Shown here piece after piece: positions 1-11,003 of a DNA stretch of 64,000 nucleotides (its first letter is position 1; every line of letters starts with the position of its first letter). Under the pieces are notes generated by a model that was not told the origin of the DNA, ran no database searches, and saw nothing but the letters and a program-made list of their open reading frames with translations. The translations under genes and the position numbers were made by a program. The stretch is taken from NCBI GenBank assembly GCA_026003355.1, contig BPHC01000001.1, positions 62,001-126,000 of the forward strand, in the 5' to 3' direction. The stretch is from Cyclobacteriaceae bacterium. GTDB lineage: Bacteria > Bacteroidota > Bacteroidia > Cytophagales > Cyclobacteriaceae.

Positions 1-3000
1 AACCAACAACAGCAATTGTGTTGCCCCGGATGGATCAATCGATATTTCGGTTTCGGGTGGTACGGGCAGTTACTCTTATCAATGGTCTGGTCCCCCGGGA
101 TTTACCAATCCCGGCACACAGGACCTCTCCGGAATTGCCGGCGGAACGTATTCTGTTTTAATCAGCGATAACGGCACCAACTGTACCCGTACACTGGGCC
201 CTGTAACCATTACCGATCCTTCGCCTGCCATTCAAAATGTTACAACGCCTTCTCCCCAGATAGTGTGTTCCGGTAATGATGCCTCAATTTCATTGGCAGC
301 AACGCAGCCTGCCCCCGTTACTTATCAGGTACTGATAAACGGAACACCGTTTGGATCACCGCAAACCAACCCATCCGCCCCAGGACCTTTTACTTTGATT
401 GTGCCCGCAGGAAGTTTTGCCAATGGCGATGTGCTTACCGTACAGGCGGTAGATGGCCTCTGTACCCCCGTACTCATGAACGGCTCGGTTACGGTAAACA
501 TCCAATCCCTTTCGGTGAGCTCCTCAGTAAATCCCAACTCCCGCTGTTTTCCGCCTTTTAATGGCTCTATTGACATTACCGTGAGCGGCGCCATTGGAAG
601 TCTGTCGTACAACTGGACCGGACCTGGCGGACCTTACACCACAGAAGACCTCAGCGGGATTGAACAGGGTACCTATACCGTTACGGTTACTGACAACACC
701 ACTTCCTGTCAGGTAATTGAAGTTATTAATGTTCCTGATGCCCGCCCCGCCCTTTCGCTCACATCATCGGTTACGCCCAACAGCCGGTGCGTGGCACCAT
801 TCAACGGGGCCATAGACCTGACAGTGAGCGGCTCAGCCGGACCGTTTACCTATTCATGGACGGGCCCCGGGGGCTTTACGGCCAGCACGGAAGACATCAG
901 CAACCTTCAGGACGGAGCGTACAACGTAACAGTAACCGATGTGCCGAGCGGTTGCACGGCTTCGGCCAACATAAACGTGAACAACACGGCACCCACGCTT
1001 AGCTTAAGCAGTGCCGTTACCGCCAACAGCCGGTGCGTGGCACCGTTCAACGGTGCCATAGACCTGACGGTGAGCGGCTCAGCCGGACCGTTTACCTATT
1101 CATGGACGGGCCCCGGGGGCTTTACGGCCAGCACGGAAGACATCAGCAACCTTCAGGACGGAGCGTACAACGTAACAGTAACCGATGTGCCGAGCGGTTG
1201 CACGGCTTCGGCCAACATAAACGTGAACAACACGGCACCCACGCTTAGCTTAAGCAGTGCCGTTACCGCCAACAGCCGGTGCGTGGCACCGTTCAACGGG
1301 GCGATAGACCTGACGGTGAGCGGCTCGGCCGGACCGTTTACCTATTCATGGACGGGCCCCGGGGGCTTTACGGCCAGCACGGAAGACATCAGCAACCTTC
1401 AGGACGGAGCGTACAACGTAACAGTAACCGATGTGCCGAGCGGTTGCACGGCTTCGGCCAACATAAACGTGAACAGCACGGCACCTGCCCTTAGCTTAAG
1501 CAGTGCCGTTACCGCCAACAGCCGGTGCGTGGCACCGTTCAACGGGGCGATAGACCTGACGGTGAGCGGCTCAGCCGGACCGTTTACCTATTCATGGACG
1601 GGCCCCGGGGGCTTTACGGCCAGCACGGAAGACATCAGCAACCTTCAGGACGGAGCGTACAACGTAACAGTAACCGATGTGCCGAGCGGTTGCACGGCTT
1701 CGGCCAACATAAACGTGAACAACACGGCACCTGCACGCTTAGCTTAAGCAGTGCCGTTACCGCCAACAGCCGGTGCGTGGCGCCCTTCAACGGGGCGATA
1801 GACCTGACGGTGAGCGGCTCGGCCGGACCGTTTACCTATTCATGGACGGGCCCCGGGGGCTTTACGGCCAGCACGGAAGACATCAGCAACCTTCAGGACG
1901 GAGCGTACAACGTAACAGTAACCGATGTGCCGAGCGGTTGCACGGCTTCGGCCAACATAAACGTGAACAACACGGCACCCACGCTTAGCTTAAGCAGTGC
2001 CGTTACCGCCAACAGCCGGTGCGTGGCGCCCTTCAACGGGGCGATAGACCTGACGGTGAGCGGCTCGGCCGGACCGTTTACCTATTCATGGACGGGCCCC
2101 GGGGGCTTTACGGCCAGCACGGAAGACATCAGCAACCTTCAGGACGGAGCGTACAGCGTAACAGTAACCGATGTGCCGAGCGGTTGCACGGCTTCGGCCA
2201 ACATAAACGTGAACAGCACGGCACCTGCCCTTAGCTTAAGCAGTGCCGTTACCGCCAACAGCCGGTGCGTGGCACCGTTCAACGGTGCCATAGACCTGAC
2301 GGTGAGCGGCTCAGCCGGACCGTTTACCTATTCATGGACGGGCCCCGGGGGCTTTACGGCCAGCACGGAAGACATCAGCAACCTTCAGGACGGAGCGTAC
2401 AGCGTAACAGTAACCGATGTGCCGAGCGGTTGCACGGCTTTGGCCAACATAAACGTGAACAGCACGGCACCTGCCCTTAGCTTAAGCAGTGCCGTTACCG
2501 CCAACAGCCGGTGCGTGGCACCGTTCAACGGGGCGATAGACCTGACGGTGAGCGGCTCAGCCGGACCGTTTACCTATTCATGGACGGGCCCCGGGGGCTT
2601 TACGGCCAGCACGGAAGACATCAGCAACCTTCAGGACGGAGCGTACAGCGTAACAGTAACCGATGTGCCGAGTGGTTGCACGGCTTTGGCCAACATAAAC
2701 GTGAACAGCACGGCACCTGCCCTTAGCTTAAGCAGTGCCGTTACCCGCCAACAGCCGGTGCGTGGCACCGTTCAACGGTGCCATAGACCTGACGGTGAGC
2801 GGCTCGGCCGGACCGTTTACCTATTCATGGACGGGCCCCGGGGGCTTTACGGCCAGCACGGAAGACATCAGCAACCTTCAGGACGGAGCGTACAACGTAA
2901 CAGTAACCGATGTGCCGAGCGGTTGCACGGCTTCGGCCAACATAAACGTGAACAACACGGCACCTGTTTTAAGCCTGTCCGGAACGGTAACTGACAATAC

Positions 3001-6000
3001 CCGCTGTATTCCGGCTTATAACGGTGCAATAAACCTAACTGTAAGTGGGTCGCCTGGGCCGTTTACCTATTCATGGACCGGTCCGGGGGGCTTCACGGCC
3101 AGTACGGAAGACATTGCTTCGCTTGAACCGGGCTTATACAGCGTTACGGTTACCGAAAACATAAGCGCCTGTTCAGCAACAGCGGCTTTTACAGTTAATG
3201 ATGCTTCGGTGGTTCCTTCTTTGTCGGCTGCGGTAACCGATAACGACCGTTGCAATGCGCCTTTTAACGGAGCTATATTGCTTACGGTAACACCGGCTGC
3301 ATTCTATACTTACAGCTGGACGGGTCCGGGAGGTTTTACATCTTCATCAGAAGACATTACATCGCTTGCTCCGGGTTCCTACACGGTTACGGTAACCAAT
3401 CCCGCAACAGGGTGCTCGGCCGTGCAAAGCTTTAATGTTAACAATAATGCACCATCGGTAACCATTACACTCGATGCCAGCGGGCCCAATACATCATGTA
3501 CGGCACCGTTTAACGGCTTTATTCTGGTGTCGGTTTCTCCTGCCGGAAGTTATACCTATTCATGGACAGGCCCGGGAGGTTTTGTTGCGGTTACAGAAGA
3601 CATTTCAAGCCTTCGTGAGGGAGATTACACCCTTACAGCCACCAATACCACGTTGGGATGCAGCGCGGTAGCCACATTTAATGTAGGCGATCTGACGCCC
3701 ACTATTTCCATTACCAGCCAGACGATTATCGATAACAGCAACTGTGTAGCACCATTCAACGGGGCCATTTCCATTACGGCAGGAGGTACACCGGGACCCT
3801 ACACCTTTTCGTGGACGGGACCAGGCGGCTTCACAGCCACCGGTTCTTCCATATCCGGATTACAGTCAGGCGATTATACCGTAACCATTACCGATCAAAC
3901 CATCGGTTGCCAGGACATGTACACGCTTACAGTAGGGGATGCAACCCCTCCGATAACTGTAACGCTGGACAACATGACACCCAACACCAACTGCCAGGCA
4001 CCCTTTACCGGTGAGTTGAGCATTACCGCATCGGGCACTCCGGGTCCGTTTATCTTTAGCTGGACAGGTCCGGGAGGGTTCTCCTCAACGCTTGAAGATA
4101 TTACCGGTTTGGAACAGGGTGACTATGATGTTACGGTAACCGATAACGGACTGGGTTGTGTGGCGACCGTTACCTTTACAGTAGGTGATGCACGGCCCGT
4201 TGTTACCACTACCGGTGTAACCGTTGCGCCCAACAGCAACTGTGTGGCACCCTTTACCGGCTCCATCTCATTGAGCGGATCGGGAACACCAGGCCCATTT
4301 GATTATTCCTGGACCGGCCCTGGCGGGTTTACCTCAGCCAGTCAGAACATTTCCGGGCTTGAAGACGGTGACTATACCGTAACCATAACCGACCAGGTGC
4401 TGGGATGTACCGGTGTATTTGTGATTAATGTGCCCTCAACGGCACCGGTTATTACTGTAACCGCTTCGGTTACAGGCAACACTACCTGCACACCGCCATT
4501 TAACGGGGCTATTGATATTACGGCCGGCGGTACGCCAGGTCCTTATTCATTTACATGGACTGGCCCCGGTGGATTTACTGCTTCAACGGAAGACATAAGT
4601 GGCCTTGAGGCGGGTGATTACACGGTAACGGTAACTGATACCGGACTGGGATGTTCGGAAGTGGTAACCATTAACGTGCCCGAAAATTCACCAGCCGTAA
4701 CCATTACGCTGGTCAGCAATACACCTAACTCAAATTGCACGGCACCCTTCAACGGCGCACTCGATATAACCCTGGGCGGAACGCCTGGTCCGTTTACCAT
4801 TAACTGGACCGGTCCGGCAGGGTTTACCGCTGCTACCGAAGATATTTCAGGGCTGCGGCCTGGGATATATAATCTGTTTGTTCAGGATCAAACCCTTGGT
4901 TGTACCGGGTCGGCTTCGTTTACCGTTAACAACATAGCTTCAGGCTGTGGCGGGCTGGGCTGCCTGGCTTTTACCGTAACCACCACCGAAGTGCGCCCTT
5001 CGTGCGCGTTGCAGGATGATGGCTCCATAACCTTTACTATAGCCGGAGGTACGCCCAATTATATTGTAACCCTTACCGACAGCGCCGGCTTTACGCAAGC
5101 CAAACCCGGCACGGGTCCTGATTTTACCTTTACCAACCTGTCGCCTGCCAACTACTATTACATTATTCAGGATGCTTCGTTGCCTTCGCCCAACGTTTGT
5201 GCGTTACCTTACAGCCTGCCGGTACAAACCAATGTGCAGGCATCGGCTTCGGGATTTGTTGATGCCACCTGTTTTGGTCAGCCTACCGGTCAGGCAACCA
5301 TTACGGTAACCTCAGGAGGAGCTTCACCTTATGAGTATTCCATTGATGGCGGGCTTAACTGGATTCCGTTTACTTCACCGCACACCATTACCAACCTTCC
5401 GCCTAACGGTAACTACTCCATTTTGGTGCGGGATGATGCTACCGACCAGTGTCCTGCCGAAGTGCCGGTAACCATCAATAACCAGAATCCTCAGATACAG
5501 CAACCGTTTACGCTTGAGCAGGCTACCTGTGCCAATAACGATGGAAAGATTGTGCTAACGGGGGCCCCTTCAGGTGGCACAGGTGCGCCTTACAGCTACC
5601 TGCTGAACGGTGTGCCGGTTGCTCCTGTGGCAAATGAGTTTGCCGGCCTGAGTGCCGGTGCCTACACTTTATCGGTGGTGGACAACTCCGGTTGCCAGCG
5701 CGACTTTCCGGTCACCATCACATTCCCGGGTTTTGTCAATACTTCGGCTGTTAACGTAACCCCGCCCGACTGCGCATCGGGTGGCACTAACGGAAGCATA
5801 TCGTTTACCATTCTGGATGCAGGAACATTCTCTTTTGCCGTTACAACCGATCCGCTCTTTGTGCCTGCGCCGGCAGAATACATTCCTGTGGGTGGTACGT
5901 TTGTAATGATACCCAACCTGGCTAACGGTACCTATTATATCTGGCTGCAGTCGGGCGGTTCGCAATGCGCCACCAGGCTAGGCCCTGTTTCCGTAAACGG

Positions 6001-6868
6001 AGTGTATGCGGTAAACTTTACTCATACTGCAACTGACGAACTTTGCTTTGGCGATGGCGGATCGGTAACGCTGAGTGGCATTACCGGAGCTCCCGACCTG
6101 CCGTATGGTTATGAGCTGGTGCTGGGCGGGGCACCTACCAGCGGAACCATAACCTACCTTGAGTCGCTGGGCCCGTACACCATTACCGGGCTCGTTCCGG
6201 GTACCTATCAGATAAGACTTTTGCAGGATCAGACGTCCTTAAACGGATGCATTGCCGTAACTCCTTATCAGTCGTTTACCGTTGCGGGACCTTCGGCAGC
6301 ATTGGGCATTGCATCGGTTGAGAATATTAATGAATCCTATCCTGATCAGCCTACCGGCTCCATGATTGTGGTAATTGAGGAGAGCGGTGAAGAACCCTAT
6401 GAACTGCGGGTGGAACTTACTGAACCGATATTGGGCGGACAAGCCTACCTGCGCGATTTCCAGCCGGTAACACGCAATACAGCCACGCTGCGCATGCAGG
6501 AACAGTTTATCAATTTATATGCCGGGGTGTACACCCTCACGGTTCGTGATGCCCTGGGATGTGTGCGTATAGCTGAAGTGGAAATACCGGTTGATACCGA
6601 CATCTTTATCCCCAACCTGTTTACTCCGAACGGAGACGGGGTGAATGACGTATTCTTTATCCGTAACCTGCCCGAAGGCGCAGTGCTGGTTATTACCAAC
6701 CGATGGGGTAACCAGGTGTTTAAGTCATCAAACTATCCGGTCAGCGCCACCGATCCGGCACTGTGGGATGGAGGCAATGAGTCGGACGGCATGTATTATT
6801 ACCGGTTGCAGGCCGGAGGGCAGGTATTTACCGGATGGGTGGAAATTGTAAGGGGGCGCAAACCCTAA
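1..6868 (+). CDS. SprB-type repeat adhesin with T9SS C-terminal domain (5' end outside window)
   Basis: Surface adhesin of the SprB/CHU type, lacking its N-terminus because the window starts inside it; the frame is open from base 2. The protein is a chain of about 82-residue SprB-like repeats, each with a Cys near the start (RCVAPFNG), a core SWTGPGGF motif and a second Cys (SGCTA). Nine central copies are nearly identical; diverged copies flank them up to about base 4,950. Several looser repeat domains follow. The last 90 or so residues (from about 6,595) are the gliding-motility-associated C-terminal domain, with FTPNGDGVNDVF, NRWGNQVF and DGMYYYRL; in this family it directs export through the type IX system. 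The reading frame slips by +2 at 1728-1743 and by +1 at the CCC of 2744-2746; together they restore the frame, so the protein can be followed through to its stop. The stop overlaps the convergent acyl-CoA reductase stop. Confidence 0.9.
779..2966 (+). repeat. Nine tandem 246-bp near-identical SprB repeats
   Basis: Units begin (AACAGCCGGTGCG) at 779, 1025, 1271, 1517, 1765, 2011, 2257, 2503 and 2750. Spacing is 246 bp except 248 for the fourth and 247 for the eighth, where the two frame slips lie. Copies differ by a handful of substitutions that recur in mosaic combinations: APT/APA, NNT/NST, YNV/YSV and ASAN/ALAN at protein level, and GTGGCACCG/GTGGCGCCC at DNA level. Upstream and downstream units share the protein fold but have diverged strongly in DNA, so the block is a recent amplification or is homogenised by gene conversion. 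Confidence 0.95.
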
Positions 6869-7875
6869 GCACTTAGTTGCTGCAGAAATTGCAGGGCATC
6901 AATGCCGTCAGCGTAGTCATCCAGTTCGGGGTATTGCGCTTTACCAAAGCCAATACCTTCTGCCATATTTCCAACATAGCACTGTATTTTATCTTTCAGC
7001 ACTTCCAGCCCGGCAGCCACCTCTTCCATACTGTGGTAGGGTTGCCAGTAAATTACCGAAACAGGCGAGACCAACTGTTCAGATTCCTTAAGCAGTGCGA
7101 AACCGAAATCGGTAAAGGGTTCGCGGTTAACCAGAAAAACCGATTTTTGATAATCGTAGTTGTTGGCGTACTTATGGTGATAAATTACGGATTCAAATTT
7201 TTTCCAGGCATCGCGCAGTACAAACAGGTCAAAGCCCCGGGGCACAAAAATTTTTGCCACATTGCGGCAACCCAGGCCAAAGTAACTAAATACATCCTCG
7301 CCCAGGTTTTCAAGTTGCTGTTGGGTTTCATTTCCTGAAAGCACGGCTACCGATACCCGGTTTTTACGGATAATATGCGGGTATCTGCCGAAGTAATACT
7401 GAAAATACCTGGCCGAATTGTCGCTGCCGGTGGCTATTACGGCATCGAAATTTTTAACAGGCCCATCGGTAAGAATGATGCGGTCGGCAAAAGCCGGTTC
7501 GAATTCGGTTAGCTTATGCATCAGGTGTTCGGTTAGCTGGCGGTCTTTATGGCTGTATTTTATCAAAGCCCGGTTACCGCTGATGAGTACGCAAAGCAGA
7601 TCATGAAAGCCGACCAGTGGTATATTGCCGGCCAGAATAAGCGCTATTGTTTTTACCGTGCTGTTGCTGAAGGCGTAGCGATGCGCCCATGTATTAAGCT
7701 TATCTTCCTGCAGGTAAGCTGATACAGCCGTTAGGGCCCGCTGTACATTATCGGGTGTAAACCATGGGTTTTCCTGTTGTGCGTTTTCGGCTAACCGGTT
7801 AAAGTCGTCTTTCGGAAGATTGCGCAGATAGTCGCCCAGACGGGCAAAAGCGGCAATGCGTTGGTCCAGATTCAT
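6865..7875 (-). CDS. LuxC-family acyl-CoA reductase
   Basis: Predicted acyl-CoA reductase of the LuxC family (336 aa), which reduces an acyl-CoA or acyl thioester to the aldehyde with NAD(P)H in an aldehyde-dehydrogenase-like fold. Family hallmarks are the N-terminal helical region (WAHRYAF), the AGNIPLVGFHD segment, SGNRALIKYSHKDRQL, and the C-terminal YVGNMAEGIGFGKAQYPEL that marks Bacteroidota members. ATG at 7875 is the first start and leaves 80 bp to the divergent ferredoxin gene, so the two may share a control region. The tail overlaps the end of the convergent adhesin gene by a few bases. The physiological substrate cannot be read from the sequence, and no luxA/B or luxD/E genes are present. 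Confidence 0.85.
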   Translation of the reverse strand: MNLDQRIAAFARLGDYLRNLPKDDFNRLAENAQQENPWFTPDNVQRALTAVSAYLQEDKLNTWAHRYAFSNSTVKTIALILAGNIPLVGFHDLLCVLISGNRALIKYSHKDRQLTEHLMHKLTEFEPAFADRIILTDGPVKNFDAVIATGSDNSARYFQYYFGRYPHIIRKNRVSVAVLSGNETQQQLENLGEDVFSYFGLGCRNVAKIFVPRGFDLFVLRDAWKKFESVIYHHKYANNYDYQKSVFLVNREPFTDFGFALLKESEQLVSPVSVIYWQPYHSMEEVAAGLEVLKDKIQCYVGNMAEGIGFGKAQYPELDDYADGIDALQFLQQLSA

Positions 7876-7913
7876 GCGATAAAACTTTTTTCAGGCCTTT
7901 TTGTTTACGTTAT

Positions 7914-7921
7914 TAATTTTG
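7914..7921 (+). promoter_or_regulatory. Candidate -7 element of ferredoxin gene
   Basis: TAATTTTG matches the Bacteroidota -7 consensus TAnnTTTG exactly and lies 34 bp before the ferredoxin ATG. No clear TTG is found at the usual -33 distance; only a T-run is present there. It is therefore a plausible but incomplete promoter. Confidence 0.4.
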
Positions 7922-7955
7922 TAGCCCTGAATGCAAACGCAAATTAACTGATACC

Positions 7956-8333
7956 ATGGCAATAAAAATTACTGATGAGTGCATAAACTGCGGGGCCTGC
8001 GAACCCGAATGCCCCAACACGGCCATCTACGAGGGCGGACGTGAGTGGACCTGGGCCGGCGGTACCAAACTTGAAAAGGTTGAAATTGGGGGCGAGTTAA
8101 TAGATGCCCGCACACCTCAGCGTCCTGTTTCGGAAGATTTTTATTATATCGTTTCAGGCAAATGCACCGAATGTACCGGTTTTCATGAAGAACCCCAATG
8201 TGCAGCCGTTTGTCCGGTGGATTGCTGTGTTCCTGACCCCGACCATGTGGAATCGAAAGAACTGCTCATGGCCCGCAAGGTATGGCTGCACCAGGAGGCT
8301 GTGGAACAGGCTAACCCATACGTGCCCGTTTAA
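7956..8333 (+). CDS. 4Fe-4S dicluster ferredoxin
   Basis: Small cytoplasmic electron carrier of 125 aa with two 4Fe-4S cluster motifs. The first is [12 protein letters not shown] near the N-terminus. The second is split by an insertion: [13 protein letters not shown] followed by AAVCPVDCC, the spacing of the Alvin/YfhL-type 2[4Fe-4S] ferredoxins. ATG at 7956 follows a good -7 element. It is divergent from the LuxC-type reductase, a pairing that suggests, but does not prove, a shared redox role. Its last 23 bases overlap the end of the convergent DUF58 gene. Confidence 0.92.
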   Translation: MAIKITDECINCGACEPECPNTAIYEGGREWTWAGGTKLEKVEIGGELIDARTPQRPVSEDFYYIVSGKCTECTGFHEEPQCAAVCPVDCCVPDPDHVESKELLMARKVWLHQEAVEQANPYVPV

Positions 8334-9225
8334 TAAGAAATGTCTGGAAGATGGTTTTAACATCCTCGCGCACATTGCAGGGGACAAAATCAATTTTAAG
8401 CTGATTGCACCGTAAGTTTACCTGCCGGTGAAATGCCTTTGCTTCTTTTACGAAGCGATCGCGCACATCGGCCGGGTTAAGCTTTATTTTTTCACCGCGT
8501 TCCAGATCAATAAACTCTGTGGGACGGTCGGCAAAGTTAAATTCCAGCTCGGTGGCATAATCGGATACATGAAAAACAATAACCTCGTGCTGATTATGCC
8601 GTAGATGCTGCAACGCTTTGAACACTTCATCCTGATTTTCAGTATCGAAAATATCACTGAAAAGAATGACCAGTGAACGCCTGTGGATTTTTTCTGCAAT
8701 TTCATGCAGTACGGCTGCCACATGGGTTGCACCGGCCGCATATGGTTTATGAAGCAACTGCTGCAGTTCGGTTAACAGCTTTTGGCGGTGTGCCGAAGTG
8801 GATTTTACCGGGGTGAGTGTGCGAATGGTGTCCGAAAACAGGCACAGACCTGTGGCATCGCGCTGGCGGTACAGCAGTTGTATGAGCGCTGCCGCAGCTA
8901 CTATGCTGAACTTTATTTTCGCCAGGCTGTCAACCGGATAATACATGGAAGGCGAGACATCAACGGCAATAAGGCACCGCAGGTTGGTTTCTTCTTCAAA
9001 CTGCTTGGTGTACAGGCGATCGGTACGGGCATAAACGCGCCAGTCGATGTGCCGGGTACTTTCGCCCTCATTGTACAGGCGGTGTTCGGCAAATTCAACC
9101 GAAAAACCGTGGTAGGGCGACTTATGGAGGCCGGTTATGAAGCCCTCTACCAGTTGCCGGGCCAGCAGTTCCAGATTGGTAGTGGTGCGCAAATCATCCG
9201 GTAGCAGGGCAGATGCCTTGGCCAT
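8311..9225 (-). CDS. DUF58 domain protein (vWA-like)
   Basis: DUF58 protein of 304 aa. The family signature [18 protein letters not shown] is followed by a von Willebrand A-like segment with a MIDAS-type DVSPSMYYP motif and a later [10 protein letters not shown] segment. DUF58 proteins usually sit beside MoxR-type AAA+ ATPases and vWA membrane proteins (BatA/BatB) and are thought to act in envelope protein assembly; none of those partners is adjacent here, so this copy stands alone. ATG at 9225 is the natural start. Its 3' end overlaps the ferredoxin gene tail to tail. There is no signal peptide, so it is probably cytoplasmic. Confidence 0.88.
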   Translation of the reverse strand: MAKASALLPDDLRTTTNLELLARQLVEGFITGLHKSPYHGFSVEFAEHRLYNEGESTRHIDWRVYARTDRLYTKQFEEETNLRCLIAVDVSPSMYYPVDSLAKIKFSIVAAAALIQLLYRQRDATGLCLFSDTIRTLTPVKSTSAHRQKLLTELQQLLHKPYAAGATHVAAVLHEIAEKIHRRSLVILFSDIFDTENQDEVFKALQHLRHNQHEVIVFHVSDYATELEFNFADRPTEFIDLERGEKIKLNPADVRDRFVKEAKAFHRQVNLRCNQLKIDFVPCNVREDVKTIFQTFLIKRARMG

Positions 9226-9319
9226 GGGCTGAGATTTTTACCTGAAGTTTGCAATAATACGGTAAAATACTAACTTAACCCGTCAAAAACCTTTAACCTA
9301 ACCCTAAACCAGAAGGACT

Positions 9320-9685
9320 GTGGAAGAGTTTAAACGCAGTGAAAACGGTCGAGATGAGGTTTTCTCCACCAAAGTAAAGGCCGGCAAACGCACCTATTTT
9401 TTCGATGTAAAGTCCACCCGATCAAACGATTACTACCTTACCATTACCGAGAGCAAGAAGCGTTTTAAAGACGATGGATTTACATACGAAAAGCACAAAA
9501 TCTTCCTGTACAAAGAAGATTTCAACAAATTTGTGGAGGCCCTGAATCAAACGCTGGATCATGTAAAAAACAACCTGATGCCGGGTGTTGACTTCAGCCA
9601 GTTCGACCAGGTTCAAGAAGAAACAAGAAGTACGGAAGATGGCCAGGGTGGCAATCCCGCCGGAACCGACCTGAAGTGGGAATAA
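9320..9685 (+). CDS. PUR-alpha-like DUF3276 protein
   Basis: DUF3276/PUR family single-stranded nucleic-acid-binding protein of 121 aa, characteristic of Bacteroidota. The N-terminal two-thirds forms the PUR repeat: VFSTKVKAGKRTYFFDVK, then YYLTITESKK, then HKIFLYKEDFNKFVEAL. The C-terminal 35 residues are charged and probably disordered. The start is GTG; no in-frame ATG lies nearby. A purine-rich AGAAGGA stands only two bases before the GTG, too close for a classical ribosome site. A strong terminator follows. Members of the family bind purine-rich DNA/RNA; the cellular role is inferred only. Confidence 0.9.
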   Translation: MEEFKRSENGRDEVFSTKVKAGKRTYFFDVKSTRSNDYYLTITESKKRFKDDGFTYEKHKIFLYKEDFNKFVEALNQTLDHVKNNLMPGVDFSQFDQVQEETRSTEDGQGGNPAGTDLKWE

Positions 9686-9713
9686 GCCGGACGCCTTCAG
9701 GTAAATTTTGATC

Positions 9714-9737
9714 AATCCCGCCACGGCGGGATTTTTT
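9714..9737 (+). terminator. Rho-independent terminator after DUF3276 gene
   Basis: A perfect 9-bp stem (AATCCCGCC / GGCGGGATT) with a two-base AC loop is followed by T residues. It lies 29 bp after the stop codon and before the ychF promoter. Confidence 0.85.
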
Positions 9738-9749
9738 GTTCCCGCTGGT

Positions 9750-9757
9750 TATCTTTG
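9750..9757 (+). promoter_or_regulatory. Candidate -7 element of ychF
   Basis: TATCTTTG is an exact TAnnTTTG match 33 bp before the ychF ATG, between the preceding terminator and the gene. A TTG occurs at 9736-9738, but only 11 bp away instead of about 19, so the -33 half is weak. Confidence 0.45.
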
Positions 9758-9790
9758 CGCCCTTAAAAAAACAGGACTTATCAAAATATT

Positions 9791-10889
9791 ATGGCACTGC
9801 AGTGTGGCATAGTAGGCTTACCCAACGTGGGCAAGTCGACGCTTTTTAATGCATTATCCAACAACAAAGCCGAGGCTGCCAATTTTCCCTTTTGTACCAT
9901 CGAACCCAACGTAGCCATAGTGCCCGTTCCGGATGTGCGGCTTAAAATTCTTGAGGAACTGGTAAAACCGCAGCGCGTGGTGCCCGCCACCATTGAGTTT
10001 GTTGATATAGCCGGGCTGGTAAAGGGAGCCAGCAAGGGCGAAGGCCTGGGCAACCAGTTCCTGGCCAACATCAGGCAGGTAGATGTAATTGTGCACGTGG
10101 TGCGATGCTTTGATAACGACAACATAGTGCATGTTGACGGCCGCGTAGACCCGGTAGCCGATAAAGATATTATCGATACCGAACTGCAGTTAAAAGACCT
10201 CGAAACCGTTGAAAAGCGGCTGAGCCGCACCGAAAAGGCTGCCAAAAGCGGTGAAGCGAAAGCGAAAAAGGAAGCAGAAATACTAAACCGCTGGCGGGCA
10301 GCCCTGCTGGAAGGAAAAAAACCTGCGTACCCTGTTACTTAATGAAGACGAACAGGCGCTGATGGGTGAATTGCAACTGCTTACCGCCAAACCGGTTTTG
10401 TACGTGGCCAATGTTGATGAAAACTCGGTTACTGCCGGCAACGCCCATGTGAAAAAGCTGCAGGAACATATTGCGCACGAAGGGGCGGAGCTGATTATGG
10501 TTTGTGCGGCCATTGAAGCCCAGATTGCCGAACTGGAAGATGAAGCCGAGCGCATGGAGTTCCTGCGCTCGTACGGGCTGCAGGAATCGGGCCTCAACCG
10601 GCTTATCCGCGCCTGCTACCGCCTGCTGGACCAGATAACTTACTTCACTGCCGGGGAAAAGGAAGTGCGGGCCTGGACCATAAAAAGGGGCTGGAAAGCA
10701 CCCCAGGCCGCAGGCGTTATTCATACCGACTTTGAGCGAGGTTTTATTCGAGCTGAAGTAATAAAACTGTCTGATTATCAGCAATATAAGACGGAACAAG
10801 GATGTCGTGAGGCAGGTAAAATGGCTATTGAGGGCAAGGAGTATGTGGTGCAGGACGGTGACATCATGCATTTCCGCTTTAATGTATAA
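9791..10889 (+). CDS. ychF: YchF/OLA1 ATPase, frameshifted
   Basis: Redox-regulated ribosome-associated P-loop ATPase YchF. The G1 motif GLPNVGKST, switch region [17 protein letters not shown], the coiled-coil hairpin, the NVDE motif that replaces NKxD, and the C-terminal TGS domain (ADFERGF is replaced here by [14 protein letters not shown]; ends with IMHFRFNV) are all present. The frame breaks at a run of seven A (10315-10321). Up to there the protein reads LLEGKK; downstream it must continue as [15 protein letters not shown] in the next frame, which needs one A fewer. The two halves cover the complete family length of about 365 aa with nothing missing, so a sequencing error or a fresh indel is likelier than an old pseudogene. 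Transcriptional slippage on A7 is a less likely alternative. Confidence 0.93.
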
Positions 10890-10949
10890 AAATCTTACAT
10901 CCTGTTTTTCTGTAATACTTTTTTGGTAACTTTATAATCCGTTAAAAGT

Positions 10950-10963
10950 CAGGCAAAAGCCTG
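10950..10963 (+). other. Small hairpin between ychF and cas6
   Basis: CAGGC-AAAA-GCCTG forms a 5-bp perfect stem with a four-base loop, 61 bp after the ychF stop and 40 bp before the cas6 start. There is no T tract, so it is not a standard terminator. It could be a weak processing or attenuation element. Confidence 0.3.
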
Positions 10964-11003
10964 CCTAGGGGTTAAGTATTTTTTAGTCTTAATTCGGCTT
11001 TCC

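Noticed and set aside
787-2726. A ladder of 71-codon open frames inside the adhesin repeats
   Set aside because: They are the same off-frame translation recurring every 246 bp (Arg/Gly-rich, no family similarity), shadows of the repeat coding frame.
10315-10321. Programmed -1 frameshift at A AAA AAA in ychF
   Set aside because: The downstream frame needs +1 (one A fewer), not -1, and there is no precedent I know for ychF; an indel is simpler.
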